Positions 12,601 through 19,080 of a stretch of 64,000 nt of DNA are shown piece by piece. The stretch's first letter is position 1, and every line of letters begins with the position of its first letter. The stretch lies in assembly GCF_001553545.1 (NCBI RefSeq), contig NZ_CP014227.1, positions 1,093,001-1,157,000 of the forward strand. The letters are read 5' to 3'. The notes beneath the pieces were generated by a model. That model worked only from the letters and a program-made list of their open reading frames with translations, did not search any database and was not told the DNA's origin. The translations under genes were made by a program, and so were the position numbers. Source of the stretch: Capnocytophaga haemolytica. Its GTDB lineage: Bacteria > Bacteroidota > Bacteroidia > Flavobacteriales > Flavobacteriaceae.

Positions 12601-15600
12601 ACACCGCCTTACACTATTTACTTACGCGATGCTAATGGTTGCGAAACCAGCACCACAGTAAATGTGTACAAGTTGATGGATTTTGATGCTTCGCACGATC
12701 CATTAATACCTTGTGGAGCTACCAATACAGTAACTATCCACGTGAATAATATCACAGGCGGATCAGGAGCTTATAAGATAGGTATTAGCAAGGTAGTTGA
12801 TAAGGGATTACCTACTGAACGCGAGATAGTTCAGGTGACCCCAGGCACGAATGTAGCTGGTACAACACATAACGCTATTGTATCTGGAGGTGCAGGTAAC
12901 TACCGCATCAGTATATACGATGCGACAACCTTCGGTACTTCAGCTGAGTGTGCAAGGATTAAGGACTTTGTGGTTCGTACACCTGATATGCCTACCTTGG
13001 AGTTGATGTCAGTAAGTACGCCTACTTGCTACCAAGGCACTTCAACCATACGAGTGAAGGCTAACCCAGCAAGTGCAGCACCTTACGACTTTACTATTAC
13101 ACCAATTACCCCAGGTATGCCGATGGCAGGTGTAACTAAGGCTATCAATGGTAATTATGTGATATTTAATAATGTGCCAACGAAGGCAGCTTCGTTAGGT
13201 GGTGCACAGTACCTCATCAAAGCTATGACAGCCCAAAGTTGTACAACTACGATGAGCGTAACAGTTGAATCGCCAGAGCAATTGGTATTAACACCAAATG
13301 CCCTTACAGCTACTGATTACAAGTGTGAGGCTGATGGTAGTACATCTAACCCAACCTTGAAGTTCGACTTAAGTGCACTTTCAGGAGGTTCAACTCCTTA
13401 TACACGTGTAGAATTCAAGCAAGGTACCACGGTACTCAACCAGCAGAACTTCACAACAGGAGTAACTGAGTATACTTATACCTTACCATCGTACGTAACG
13501 GTGGCGACACCTTACCACGTAGAGGTATATGATGCTAATGGTTGTAGTGTGACAAGCACTGCGGTAACAGTATCACCTACATTGATAATGAGTGATCTGA
13601 CAGCAGTTCAAACACAGGCGCTTACTTGTGCACAAAATGAAACTCTAGTAGTAACAGTAAGTACCACTACAGTATACAACAATGAGCCTATTGAGTACTC
13701 GATAGCCAAGGTAGGTGAATTTGCACCAATACAAAGTGCAACGCTCAACTCCCTTACTTGGACGCTTACGCTTACAGATCCATCGGGCTATGTGATCAGA
13801 GCGAAGAATACTCTAACAGGATGTGAGATTACCACTTCTTACGATGTGCTTAATCCTAACACTCTCTTGTTAGAGGCTAAAGATCCAGTACGTGTACAAT
13901 GCTTCGGTGGTACGGGTTCTATCACCTTAGAGCTAACCGATACGCGTCTATCGGATGGTGACCAAGTAGCTAATGGCTTCAACTATACTATCTACACTTT
14001 GCCAACAGGACCTCAGTACACAGGTACTAGCACAGGTGGTAGTATTCCTCACGGGGGCCTACCAGCAGGTAAGTACCGAGTAGAAGCTGAAGCACTTCTT
14101 AGCCATTGTAAAGCAGAAACAACCTTTGAACTTGTTCAAGCAGAAAAACCAATAGAAGTATTTGCTCAAGAAACCTTCAGCGTAACTTGTGATAACAATC
14201 GTGGTGAAATCTTTGTGAGAGTAACTGGTGGTTGGGCACCTTACAAGGTAGATATCCAAGGAGGTGGTATCACAGGTCAGCAAATCATCAACCAAGATGG
14301 TGATGGGGCGCTCTTCACAGGCTTGATGTCGACAGGCTTCTCAGGAGGTATACAGACTTACACAATTACTGTTACAGATGCTTGGGGTTGTTCAAATGTA
14401 TCAGGTACTACACAAGTAGGACTTAAATATCCAGATACAATTACTGCCACAGTGAGTGTAACACAGCAGCCTACTTGTAAAGGCAGCTCCGATGGTATTA
14501 TCGAAGTGACTAATGTATCAGGTGGTTCAGGAAGGTATTACTATACTCTTGTTGACTCGAACCTGAATGCAAGTACGCAAACTGATACAAGGTTCACCGA
14601 CTTATTACCAGGTATGTACTCATTAGAAATAATGGATACTTGGGGTTGTACCTTCCGCAAGGATCAGATAGAAATTAAGGAGCCAGAAGCCATTACGGTA
14701 TCAATTACCAACTCAATGCTCTTAGTATGTCACAAAGATAAAGATGCGTGGGTTGACTATGAAATAAAAGGCGGACGACCACCTTATGATGTACAAATAG
14801 TTCATAAAGGAACAAATGTTGCACTCTATACAAAGACTGGAGTAGCTTCAGGCACTACGGAGAGAGTACCAGGTTTGGCAGCAGGTGAATATGAGTTCAT
14901 CGTGAAAGATAGCAGTAGAGGGGGAGGCTGTACAATGTCACCAACTTACGAGTTTGTCGTACAGTCAGCACCAGACCTCGAAGCAACTACCGAGCAGGGT
15001 TATAACTGTGATAACAATGAGTTTAGCACGTGGATAGAAGTACGCTTCAAAGATCCAGTTGACTTCAATAAGATTACTTATAAACTCAACGGAGGTCCTG
15101 CGCAAACCTTCTCACGCAATAACGGTATAAGTGCTGGATATATTGATCAAAATAGGTTCGATCGTAGTATTGCTACTCAAACCCTCGAAATCATTTATTC
15201 AGATGTACATTCTGTGACAGGTGCTACAAAGGTATGTAACCATACCCTTACAAAACCTGTGACAGTTGAGGAGATCTATCAGTTGTCAAATATCGTTAAA
15301 TCACCTACTACGCAAATTAATACCTTGGTAGTAGAAGGAGTAGGAGGTAAGAAGCCTTATTACTATACCTTCAATGGTGATGACCACGATACCAACAACG
15401 TGTATGAGCTCAAGAAGACAGATCCTGACTTTACTGATCCAGTCAACGGTAAAAAGTACAAACTCATTGATGTATTAGTACGAGATACTGCGGGCTGTAC
15501 GATTACTAAGACGTTCAAGGAAGAATATTTTGATATCTTCATACCAAACTACTTTACACCAAACGGAGATGGTACGTTTGATACTTGGACTCCACGTAAT

Positions 15601-15798
15601 GTTGAGAAGTTCCCATTCATCAAGACTTATATCTATGATAGGTACGGACGCCGCATCAAGACCCTTTCACAAGGAGAGGCTTGGGATGGTAACTATGAAG
15701 GTAAGCCAATGCCAACAGGCGACTACTGGTATATCATCGAACTCAATGATGAATTTGATGATAGAACCTTCAACGGTCACTTCACACTCTATAGATAG
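3667..15798 (+). CDS. Giant secreted modular adhesin with type IX (gliding-motility) C-terminal domain
   Basis: 4043 residues. A signal peptide (about 1-20, ending in AMVAQ) is followed by many Cys-containing beta-sandwich modules of about 70-100 residues. They have the GGxxPYxY...L.AGTY.I.V.D..GC rhythm typical of SprB repeats, best developed after residue 2050. Inserted among them are a HYR domain (about 985-1065, with the TDNCG and FTDAAGN motifs), a DUF11-like domain (about 1066-1190) and a jelly-roll-like segment (about 1845-2033). The last 90 residues (about 3954-4043) are the CHU_C/gliding-motility C-terminal domain (FTPNGDG, then YDRYGRRI and PTGDYWY), which directs secretion through the type IX system. 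It probably acts as a surface adhesin for gliding or attachment, by analogy with SprB. No PorP/SprF-type partner gene adjoins it. The ligand is unknown. Confidence 0.9.
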   Translation: MKKFFLTIVFIFIATFAMVAQTLNLNGFTAVPTAGVCNSDGKILVTLPNTMGPSGKTLRVRLAVPGEPTERVQDLQIGTTNNKYEFTLLKAGNYTVTVQDLVTANVASKSVPVISSYVAPDFVGNKLNIKGPSCIGSGDDGGLSFQIVAGAKGPFKVKFTKGSTVIYDQTLTKTAGAVLNVNIQGTTAKPIRDGYGYQLTIEDLAGGVANCGEIKTMDITIPGATENVACMEFEKVEENSILQKNTDCKFRLSLQIRRKGSLPIAQLENAIKTSPAKTAVVRRWDKAGNFIGEYDITTTYQNNPVAGGLNKGYSYYTPWIFEEDDTVEFEIKLGKTPIKEKFKLSKGIVNLNDNKVNKLISPDYFFLNVDGIVALEVLDRSNLDPSGNCTRTANTKYLYVDTYKRKIEFNNEYGGKVHFGEYHWESVDNWIKDPTVPGAGYYYEVYKWTGVGDPGWDPNYTSSRMNDPAWVKLNIGSDYTWINKNYANLTNQPEGYYKVRFVSRNAAGVVSCYQPERMRYIKPVAAGIKDPFNGLEINNGAFKGTVSIRKWLGNYMYNYPITVTVDYLDDGKSGTTRPYSFQTSLPFEKTRTETITFPLVREVDNPDVSTIKRFEFGDLPAGEYRITIKDKCGNTATDDFNLDTPMQYTTEKFEVKPGCGVNGSLSYEIAAPRAGTVKNLQMRLLRKNPATGDYDNVSPGYFRLRSGIFSNLQPGDYVFETQAFYYARVKMWRIDDNKENLPYPQNMHWETLDPSTSNNGYTYIRPNDAYTSDPEGNGTIAYHTSKAYFTIRPAGNLDVDVVGTSCSAAAGSGIVAVNIKNPEYIQYPLQFKLLNLATGVEVASSPEYGAGGATSTATGYVFKNVADGNYTVIVKHSCGELPYQKSVLANNYSEPGVRYAFVSPPCGREVKLTFDGSEQLFNIEWFRVETGGSLTSIGTGQSVTDTVDRATTYVVTHSLKDATLCTSGSGTKSVTVTFASDTQPPVITGCPTAPIVDNALTGQCYGKPTWGVVTATDNCGVVTYTQSHKSGERMGIGTHTVVYTFTDAAGNTSTCSFTVTVKSRAINMVVKNDYVDGTGNVINRDLALNENFYYRITYQNQGTEAVTSSTLEVTLPTHANVTIDDSRIDVSGASWLHYKPTFTRTGNTFKFEIPYQTLTAGSNLRTILIPISLKATCADIGKPCMNLLQSSYTMTYEGGNGACKMQDSSTASKTIAISTSSCDRTELACPGETIRLSAIDGFAQYKWYKNNVLQTGASNSRFFDATDPADYKVEKITTCNGVSYTTTEHIKLQNPADVADPIKPQANGGDVCPGDGTWVSHFILCNQPSRNIVVNFTDSTIEWQKLKSGASPSSLNCPNKDDSAWVKEHSNNTYVANTQGHYRLKVTSKTGGCDKYFYFDVFTNSLSGAIVDFGNVTSYQQGFISIRMATAGIQYKYVLKNSAGNVVPQNGQQFVIDDHEYRVPITAPDTYTVEVTSPSLPDSCKVTLIQKIEKNTTLTARAIPKAWKDCNKRTIRFEADGGKNPYEFIIWSVDGVARYSDYTSAPFNSGTVVATIPAGASFVEADVTITQPGKYVFLAKDANTAFAVTPEVDIYPEGFLGYTINKRDILCGSAPNSGQISVTYNTQQNVVSTLYKLDNTGARVQTVGSNSTGYFNNLTEGRYELEIKVTLSSSNTCTYTNPNIYINSIESTLKASAGVAEDISCDTQTPTQYIVHVNNVRGGTGSGYEFSTDNVNYQPSPILRVGSSATSVFVRDSNKCTIEIPISIKPIVPATATITAVQYDCDGKGTFTVTANPAGTYEYQVIKDDGTLSETRTSNVFTLSPGIYSIYIHYTPTTATGTTPNILFNEDFGTGTNTCDSSAVLITCAGNSATLGDNQYMITQQVPSSPNWVSPTPTDASGMANGRYLAINGSSPDNDNGVVYRHIVRDVVVGQELSVSVQLFNLLPSSFIGGTNPNLVVRIYNPGNLTQYVEKSLGEISRSGAWQQKKVTFAGVDVTLSAVLFEIRNIAPASAIGSDLAVDDIQLSQPTKVCKVRAEGVSVKIDNDRAFKVTGTASDEKCGGDGQLRLVVDNPPASLAVEYQLAGTTTWTGITLTAVTPRQGVATITGLPAVANGTIFVRKANDHSCKAEVNYTIKKPDPLTVTATITAPVTCSNPLGTAHFTAMGGARPYTQFSFQPIGGGTPGASNPAVNNEADFNIGAGTYQIEVKDANGCTATATFVVPQPKTLSITVEDLEPCYKGGNSARIQVKVISGNGGYQFSKDGGATFETGTSSTSTFIIYENLTANTYNFVVKDAYGCDASTSYTVDNPFRMQAVQVDPLTCAPNSEATFSVTYSGGKAGTREFLWSNSPTTGFTTSIPTGMSLTQSGNVFSFKTRVEGDYYFKVRYQMDNGDYCEETSNKFEVKVSRPTFTVTPTVENVSCAGGATGKVLINPSSIRGGIPPYTMLFYNGITTTTLSVGDIAGLAVGTYTITLRDSGQCQSAPIGFTITQTAAMVVTATHQGLTCSAAGTQLGSAQVTIQSGGTAPYKVILKKNGVDAETRTAIPAGALQQFNSLDIATYQIVVEDAKGCTYHYDFTVAGEANKIDTRPSANIGCSAATGEIAVSGYNITGSHLSTDAYYFAVYREGMGQLINPTLPTETVPNADGTNDTWYRGGAVVTTTLSGGGQVQASTHTFTGLVPGVKYTFVVFHTSSQCMYRQEASIPVPTQSPLKVNVVGTASTTCINNNDGKVIVHLSDWPTPTPVKYDVYVYPPSNPLVAATPAVTGTLNPTAAPTIGQDFTITGIPAGRYFVLFTDKNGTGCTKGSDDFIIGKSTSSVTVSATVVKQANCKQPASDGLGRIVVDVQGGQAPYKYYYHNMATPVPTGVALDNALTNSTDGVSKDVISGTWMVFVRDSSGCMQQTVTQTVALDPQPSIASATADDACSDRADYPIKLTMTTIGVGQHQYRIDGVTNWQNLDVSVGEFLLPVRLGPQTPPYTIYLRDANGCETSTTVNVYKLMDFDASHDPLIPCGATNTVTIHVNNITGGSGAYKIGISKVVDKGLPTEREIVQVTPGTNVAGTTHNAIVSGGAGNYRISIYDATTFGTSAECARIKDFVVRTPDMPTLELMSVSTPTCYQGTSTIRVKANPASAAPYDFTITPITPGMPMAGVTKAINGNYVIFNNVPTKAASLGGAQYLIKAMTAQSCTTTMSVTVESPEQLVLTPNALTATDYKCEADGSTSNPTLKFDLSALSGGSTPYTRVEFKQGTTVLNQQNFTTGVTEYTYTLPSYVTVATPYHVEVYDANGCSVTSTAVTVSPTLIMSDLTAVQTQALTCAQNETLVVTVSTTTVYNNEPIEYSIAKVGEFAPIQSATLNSLTWTLTLTDPSGYVIRAKNTLTGCEITTSYDVLNPNTLLLEAKDPVRVQCFGGTGSITLELTDTRLSDGDQVANGFNYTIYTLPTGPQYTGTSTGGSIPHGGLPAGKYRVEAEALLSHCKAETTFELVQAEKPIEVFAQETFSVTCDNNRGEIFVRVTGGWAPYKVDIQGGGITGQQIINQDGDGALFTGLMSTGFSGGIQTYTITVTDAWGCSNVSGTTQVGLKYPDTITATVSVTQQPTCKGSSDGIIEVTNVSGGSGRYYYTLVDSNLNASTQTDTRFTDLLPGMYSLEIMDTWGCTFRKDQIEIKEPEAITVSITNSMLLVCHKDKDAWVDYEIKGGRPPYDVQIVHKGTNVALYTKTGVASGTTERVPGLAAGEYEFIVKDSSRGGGCTMSPTYEFVVQSAPDLEATTEQGYNCDNNEFSTWIEVRFKDPVDFNKITYKLNGGPAQTFSRNNGISAGYIDQNRFDRSIATQTLEIIYSDVHSVTGATKVCNHTLTKPVTVEEIYQLSNIVKSPTTQINTLVVEGVGGKKPYYYTFNGDDHDTNNVYELKKTDPDFTDPVNGKKYKLIDVLVRDTAGCTITKTFKEEYFDIFIPNYFTPNGDGTFDTWTPRNVEKFPFIKTYIYDRYGRRIKTLSQGEAWDGNYEGKPMPTGDYWYIIELNDEFDDRTFNGHFTLYR

Positions 15799-15828
15799 TA
15801 TAGTAATTTAATTAATAATAAAACTCCC

Positions 15829-15863
15829 AAAGCCGAGTATCTAAAAAGATACTCGGCTTTTTT
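15829..15863 (+). terminator. Terminator of the adhesin gene
   Basis: Perfect 14-bp stem (15829-15842 with 15847-15860) and an AAAA loop, followed by a T run, 30 bases after the stop codon. Confidence 0.9.
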
Positions 15864-15887
15864 ATGCAGCGTAGGGAGAAGTTTAGA

Positions 15888-16042
15888 AATAAAAAAAGCT
15901 GTATAAATGAATCTTTACACAGCTTAATTTAATAATAAAAAAGAAAACTTAAAAATAATAATTATGAAAAAAACTTTTGTTTGTTATATCGTTTTTAACA
16001 CAACCATTCTCATAAATGTTGGTTGATGAAAAAGTCTTTATT
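15888..16042 (-). ncRNA. Candidate small RNA 1 (about 155 nt)
   Basis: A minus-strand promoter at 16049-16079 fires into DNA with no minus-strand gene. Near the 5' end the transcript can fold CAACCA with TGGTTG. It ends in an intrinsic terminator, with a 12-base arm at 15914-15925 pairing (one mismatch) with 15896-15907, then seven U. The U run is present only on the minus strand. The only ORF is 9 codons. The promoter closely resembles that of tRNA-Arg at 24638-24668 (same TGCAAAGGTACG and ACTACCAAATT blocks on the plus strand), suggesting strong expression. The function and family are not known to me. Confidence 0.6.
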
Positions 16043-16048
16043 TTGCTG

Positions 16049-16079
16049 CAAAGGTACGTTAAAATTTTTAACTACCAAA
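16049..16079 (-). promoter_or_regulatory. Promoter of candidate small RNA 1
   Basis: Minus strand TACCTTTG (16049-16056) and TTTG (16076-16079) with a 19-nt spacer. The spacing and flanks are very like the tRNA-Arg promoter. Confidence 0.7.
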
Positions 16080-16456
16080 TTATTTTCAAACTTTTTTTTT
16101 AAAAAATATTTTATATGTAAAAAATAAGCGATTTAGCAGTGATAATTATGTATTTAATGTTTATCTAATTTATTATTCGTATTTTAAATGATGGTTTTTA
16201 ACGCATAATAACCAAATAAAATGTTAAAATATTAATAATAATAATAGAAAAAGTGTTAAATCGTATAGAAAGTGTTGTTAGAAATATCTGTATGTCTAAT
16301 AATACCTATTTTTTTCGTAGAATCTTTCTATATAAACAATGATTATTGGGTACTTTTATCAAAAAATGTATCAGATCTAAGTGTTTGTATATTCTTATGA
16401 GGATAAGCCTCTAAAAATAAAAAGTTACAAAAGTCTTTTATTTGAAATAAAAGTTG
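16080..16456. other. AT-rich intergenic stretch
   Basis: Very AT-rich, with no ORF, hairpin or repeat that I can support. TACCTTTG at 16457-16464 is the probable -7 element of the downstream ric gene, but no good upstream TTG sits at the right distance. Confidence 0.4.
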
Positions 16457-16483
16457 TACCTTTGCCGAAAATTTAAAAACACT

Positions 16484-17203
16484 ATGAGTTTGACAGACAA
16501 AACTATTGGAGAAATTGTGGCTGACGATTTCCGTGCAGCTGCGGTATTTAAGAAGTATGGCATTGACTTTTGCTGTAGAGGAGGGAGAACCATTGATGAG
16601 GCTTGTGATAAAAAGGATGTTGATAAGCAGAGTCTTATCAATGACCTCAACGCAATCCCACAGGGGAAAGGTGATCAGGTGGATGTGAGTAGCTGGCCCT
16701 TGGATCTGCTGGCGAACTACATTGTGCGTATCCACCATCAGTACGTGCACGATAAAACGCCAATCCTATTGCAATTCCTTGATAAACTGTGCAGAGTGCA
16801 CGGTGAAAGACACCCAGAGTTGTTTGAAATCAATCGTATTTTTACAGAGAGTGCGCACGATTTGGCAAACCACTTTGAAAAGGAAGAGCGCGTACTATTC
16901 CCTTTTATAGGTGAACTTGTGAAGGCACAGCAGACAGGACAGCCACTTGAGACAGCTCACTTCGGCACTGTGGAGAACCCCATTGCAATGATGATGCACG
17001 AACATACAGTTGAGGGCGATCGTTTTGCTGAGATTGCACGGCTGAGCAATAACTACACTCCGCCAGCAGATGCTTGTAACACTTACCGTGTTACTTTTGC
17101 GATGTTGCAAGAGTTTGAAGAGGATTTGCATCGCCATATTCACTTGGAGAATAACGTGCTATTCCCTAAAGCGATTGCCTTAGAGAAGCAACTCAACAGT
17201 TAA
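16484..17203 (+). CDS. Iron-sulfur cluster repair di-iron protein (RIC/ScdA/YtfE family)
   Basis: 239-residue cytoplasmic protein that repairs Fe-S clusters damaged by nitric oxide or peroxide. The N-terminal ScdA_N domain (about 1-65) holds the conserved GIDFCC motif (Cys30, Cys31). The remainder is a hemerythrin-like four-helix domain with the metal-binding His/Glu pattern (IHHQYVH, HFEKEE, MMHEH, HIHLENN). The start is the ATG at 16484; an in-frame start 30 bases upstream would overlap the -7 element at 16457-16464. It stands alone and is followed by its own terminator. Confidence 0.93.
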   Translation: MSLTDKTIGEIVADDFRAAAVFKKYGIDFCCRGGRTIDEACDKKDVDKQSLINDLNAIPQGKGDQVDVSSWPLDLLANYIVRIHHQYVHDKTPILLQFLDKLCRVHGERHPELFEINRIFTESAHDLANHFEKEERVLFPFIGELVKAQQTGQPLETAHFGTVENPIAMMMHEHTVEGDRFAEIARLSNNYTPPADACNTYRVTFAMLQEFEEDLHRHIHLENNVLFPKAIALEKQLNS

Positions 17204-17223
17204 TCTATTACACTTATTTACAT

Positions 17224-17260
17224 AAAAAGGATTTCGGCGAATGGCTGAAATCCTTTTTTT
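17224..17260 (+). terminator. Terminator of ric
   Basis: Stem AAAGGATTTC / GAAATCCTTT around an 11-nt loop, followed by a T run, about 20 bases after the stop. It may also serve the convergent PAP2 gene. Confidence 0.85.
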
Positions 17261-17279
17261 ATGTATAAATGACAATCCT

Positions 17280-18290
17280 TTAAAAGCGCAGATTGAAGCC
17301 AACCATTTGGTAGCCGTCGAGGGTGGTAGAAGTGGATAGATCAAAGGTGTAGCGATTGGTAGGCTGCTCAAGGTTCTCATTGATTTTCTGGCGAGTGATA
17401 CGCCTATCAGCAATAGTTTTACCCGTGATGTACCCCACGAAGAGTGCGATGGGGTAGTCGGACGCCCAATGCACTTTGCTCTGCATCATCTCAAAGGCCA
17501 TCAGACCGAGAGCGGTGTAGCCCACAGGCTTGATCCATTTGTGATCGGGATAGTTCTCGATGAGTACCGTAAGGGCAGACATCGCCGTGGTGAGGTGCCC
17601 TGAAGGCATAGCATCGTAGCGCGGGGTATCTTCCTGATAGGAGGCAAAGCTCGGGGCAAAAGTCCAATGGCTGTGGCGGCGTCCCTCATCAAAGGTGATG
17701 AAAGGGCTTTCACGCCCACTAAGGCGCTTAAAGGGTTGCACAAACAAGCCCGAGACGATGATGCTCTCCACCAATTGCATCGATACACTTTTCGCTCTAT
17801 AATTATTGGTGATAAGTCCATAGGTAGCCAGTCCTCCGCTGATGATCAGGAACGTAGTGCCATTACCGATAAAATACATCGCTGAGTTTACATCTGCGGG
17901 GATAATCTTCAAGAAACCCAGTTTTTTATATGTATGTGCCTCATTCAGCCCCAAGTTTTTACCGAAGTTGCGGCTTTCCTCTATCAGCCAAGGATCGGCA
18001 GGGATGATAGCCGCCGTTGCTGCCAATGAGGCAAGTCCATAGGGGTAATAAGGCTTGGAAACCATCAGCGTTGCCGACTTGCCAAAGTTGCGCGGTATCT
18101 TGTTGAAGATATCACTTATTTTGGGCTTTTTGTAAATGAGGATTTCATCTTTACTTATCCGATACGCCTTCGTTTCGCCTTCGATAGTGGAGGGGAGGGG
18201 GAGGCTATCTTTTTGTGATGGCGGCAGCGTATCAAGTGTTTGTGATATTCCTATGAAAGGGAGGAGTAATGTAAAAACAATGTATTTCAT
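17280..18290 (-). CDS. PAP2-family membrane-associated phosphatase
   Basis: 336 residues with a signal peptide (about 1-16). The PAP2 signature is recognisable: KRLSGRESP, the PSGH block and SKVHWASDYP, which provide the catalytic His/Arg/Asp residues. Enzymes of this family remove phosphate from lipid phosphates such as undecaprenyl pyrophosphate or phosphatidyl glycerophosphate. The protein also has an N-terminal extension of about 90 residues and ends in a beta-like strand with terminal Phe, as in outer-membrane-linked proteins, so it may be periplasmic or outer-membrane-associated. TATCTTTG on the minus strand (18316-18323) is the likely -7 element. The substrate cannot be told from sequence. 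Confidence 0.85.
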   Translation of the reverse strand: MKYIVFTLLLPFIGISQTLDTLPPSQKDSLPLPSTIEGETKAYRISKDEILIYKKPKISDIFNKIPRNFGKSATLMVSKPYYPYGLASLAATAAIIPADPWLIEESRNFGKNLGLNEAHTYKKLGFLKIIPADVNSAMYFIGNGTTFLIISGGLATYGLITNNYRAKSVSMQLVESIIVSGLFVQPFKRLSGRESPFITFDEGRRHSHWTFAPSFASYQEDTPRYDAMPSGHLTTAMSALTVLIENYPDHKWIKPVGYTALGLMAFEMMQSKVHWASDYPIALFVGYITGKTIADRRITRQKINENLEQPTNRYTFDLSTSTTLDGYQMVGFNLRF

Positions 18291-18425
18291 ATAGCGATCT
18301 TTGGTTAAGAGGCGGCAAAGATACGAATTTTTAGGGTAATAGATGGCTTATTTGTTAAAAAATGTGAGGAAATGTGCTTCTCCATTGCCTAAAATGTTAT
18401 ACCTTTGCGCTGTAATTAGTATCGT

Positions 18426-18836
18426 ATGGAAATAGTATATACATTGGTAGATATTGACTTGGTGGCGCAGCGGTTATTGGCTTATCTCACTGAAAGAGTG
18501 ATTGTTTTCCGTGGGGAAATGGGTGCGGGTAAGACGACGCTCATCAAGGCTTTGGTGAAGGCTATGGGGAGCAGTGATACGGTTTCGAGCCCTACTTTTG
18601 CGCTTGTCAATCCTTATATGAGTGAGGAAGGTACTATCTATCATTTTGATTTTTACCGTATTAAGAAAGAGGAAGAAGCCTTTGACATTGGATTTGAAGA
18701 GTATCTGTACTCAGGCGATTGGTGCTTTATTGAATGGGCTGAGCGAGTGCCTTCGTATCTACCTGAGAAGTACATAGCAATTGATATTGAGGTAATTGAC
18801 GCTAATACAAGGAGATTAAAAGTAAAGTTGTTTTAA
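18426..18836 (+). CDS. tsaE: tRNA threonylcarbamoyladenosine biosynthesis ATPase TsaE
   Basis: 136-residue P-loop ATPase that works with TsaB and TsaD to make t6A37 in ANN-decoding tRNAs. It has the Walker A motif GEMGAGKTT (residues 30-38), the SSPTFALVN block and the YHFDFYRI/FIEWAERV motifs typical of the family. The length is normal. TACCTTTG at 18400-18407 is the likely -7 element, giving a very short leader. Confidence 0.95.
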   Translation: MEIVYTLVDIDLVAQRLLAYLTERVIVFRGEMGAGKTTLIKALVKAMGSSDTVSSPTFALVNPYMSEEGTIYHFDFYRIKKEEEAFDIGFEEYLYSGDWCFIEWAERVPSYLPEKYIAIDIEVIDANTRRLKVKLF

Positions 18837-18882
18837 TTGATTTCCTAATATTATAACTCACAACTGATTAGTTTTTTCTGTT

Positions 18883-18902
18883 CTTTTGTCTTGAAACAAA
18901 AG
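18883..18902. repeat. Short inverted repeat
   Basis: CTTTTGT (18883-18889) and ACAAAAG (18896-18902) around a 6-nt loop, 46 bases after tsaE. There is no T run after it, so it is not a clear terminator. It adjoins the larger palindrome at 18917-19048 and may be part of the same element. Confidence 0.5.
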
Positions 18903-18916
18903 AACCAAAAATTCAA

Positions 18917-19048
18917 GGCTGTGGATGCTTAGGCGAGAAAATCAACGTCTCTCGCTGAAAATCTCTAAACTCGCTCCCTGCGGTCGCTCAAACAGTAGAG
19001 ATTTTCAACGCTCGTTCCTATGATTTTCTCAGCCACGCCTCCAATGCC
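18917..19048. repeat. Nested palindromic intergenic element (about 132 bp)
   Basis: Two nested perfect inverted repeats: GAGAAAATCA (18935-18944) with TGATTTTCTC (19021-19030), and TGAAAATCTCT (18956-18966) with AGAGATTTTCA (18997-19007). The outer 28 bases on each side pair imperfectly and end GGC...GCC. No ORF is present. It looks like a REP- or MITE-type element between tsaE and menC. I see no second copy in this window. Confidence 0.65.
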
Positions 19049-19080
19049 ATTAGAGAGTGCTAAATAAGTTTAGTAAAAAG

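Noticed and set aside
15964..16026. 20-codon ORF starting MKKTFVCYIVF on the plus strand
   Set aside because: It looks like the start of a signal peptide, but it is very short, has no promoter, and lies opposite the candidate small RNA.
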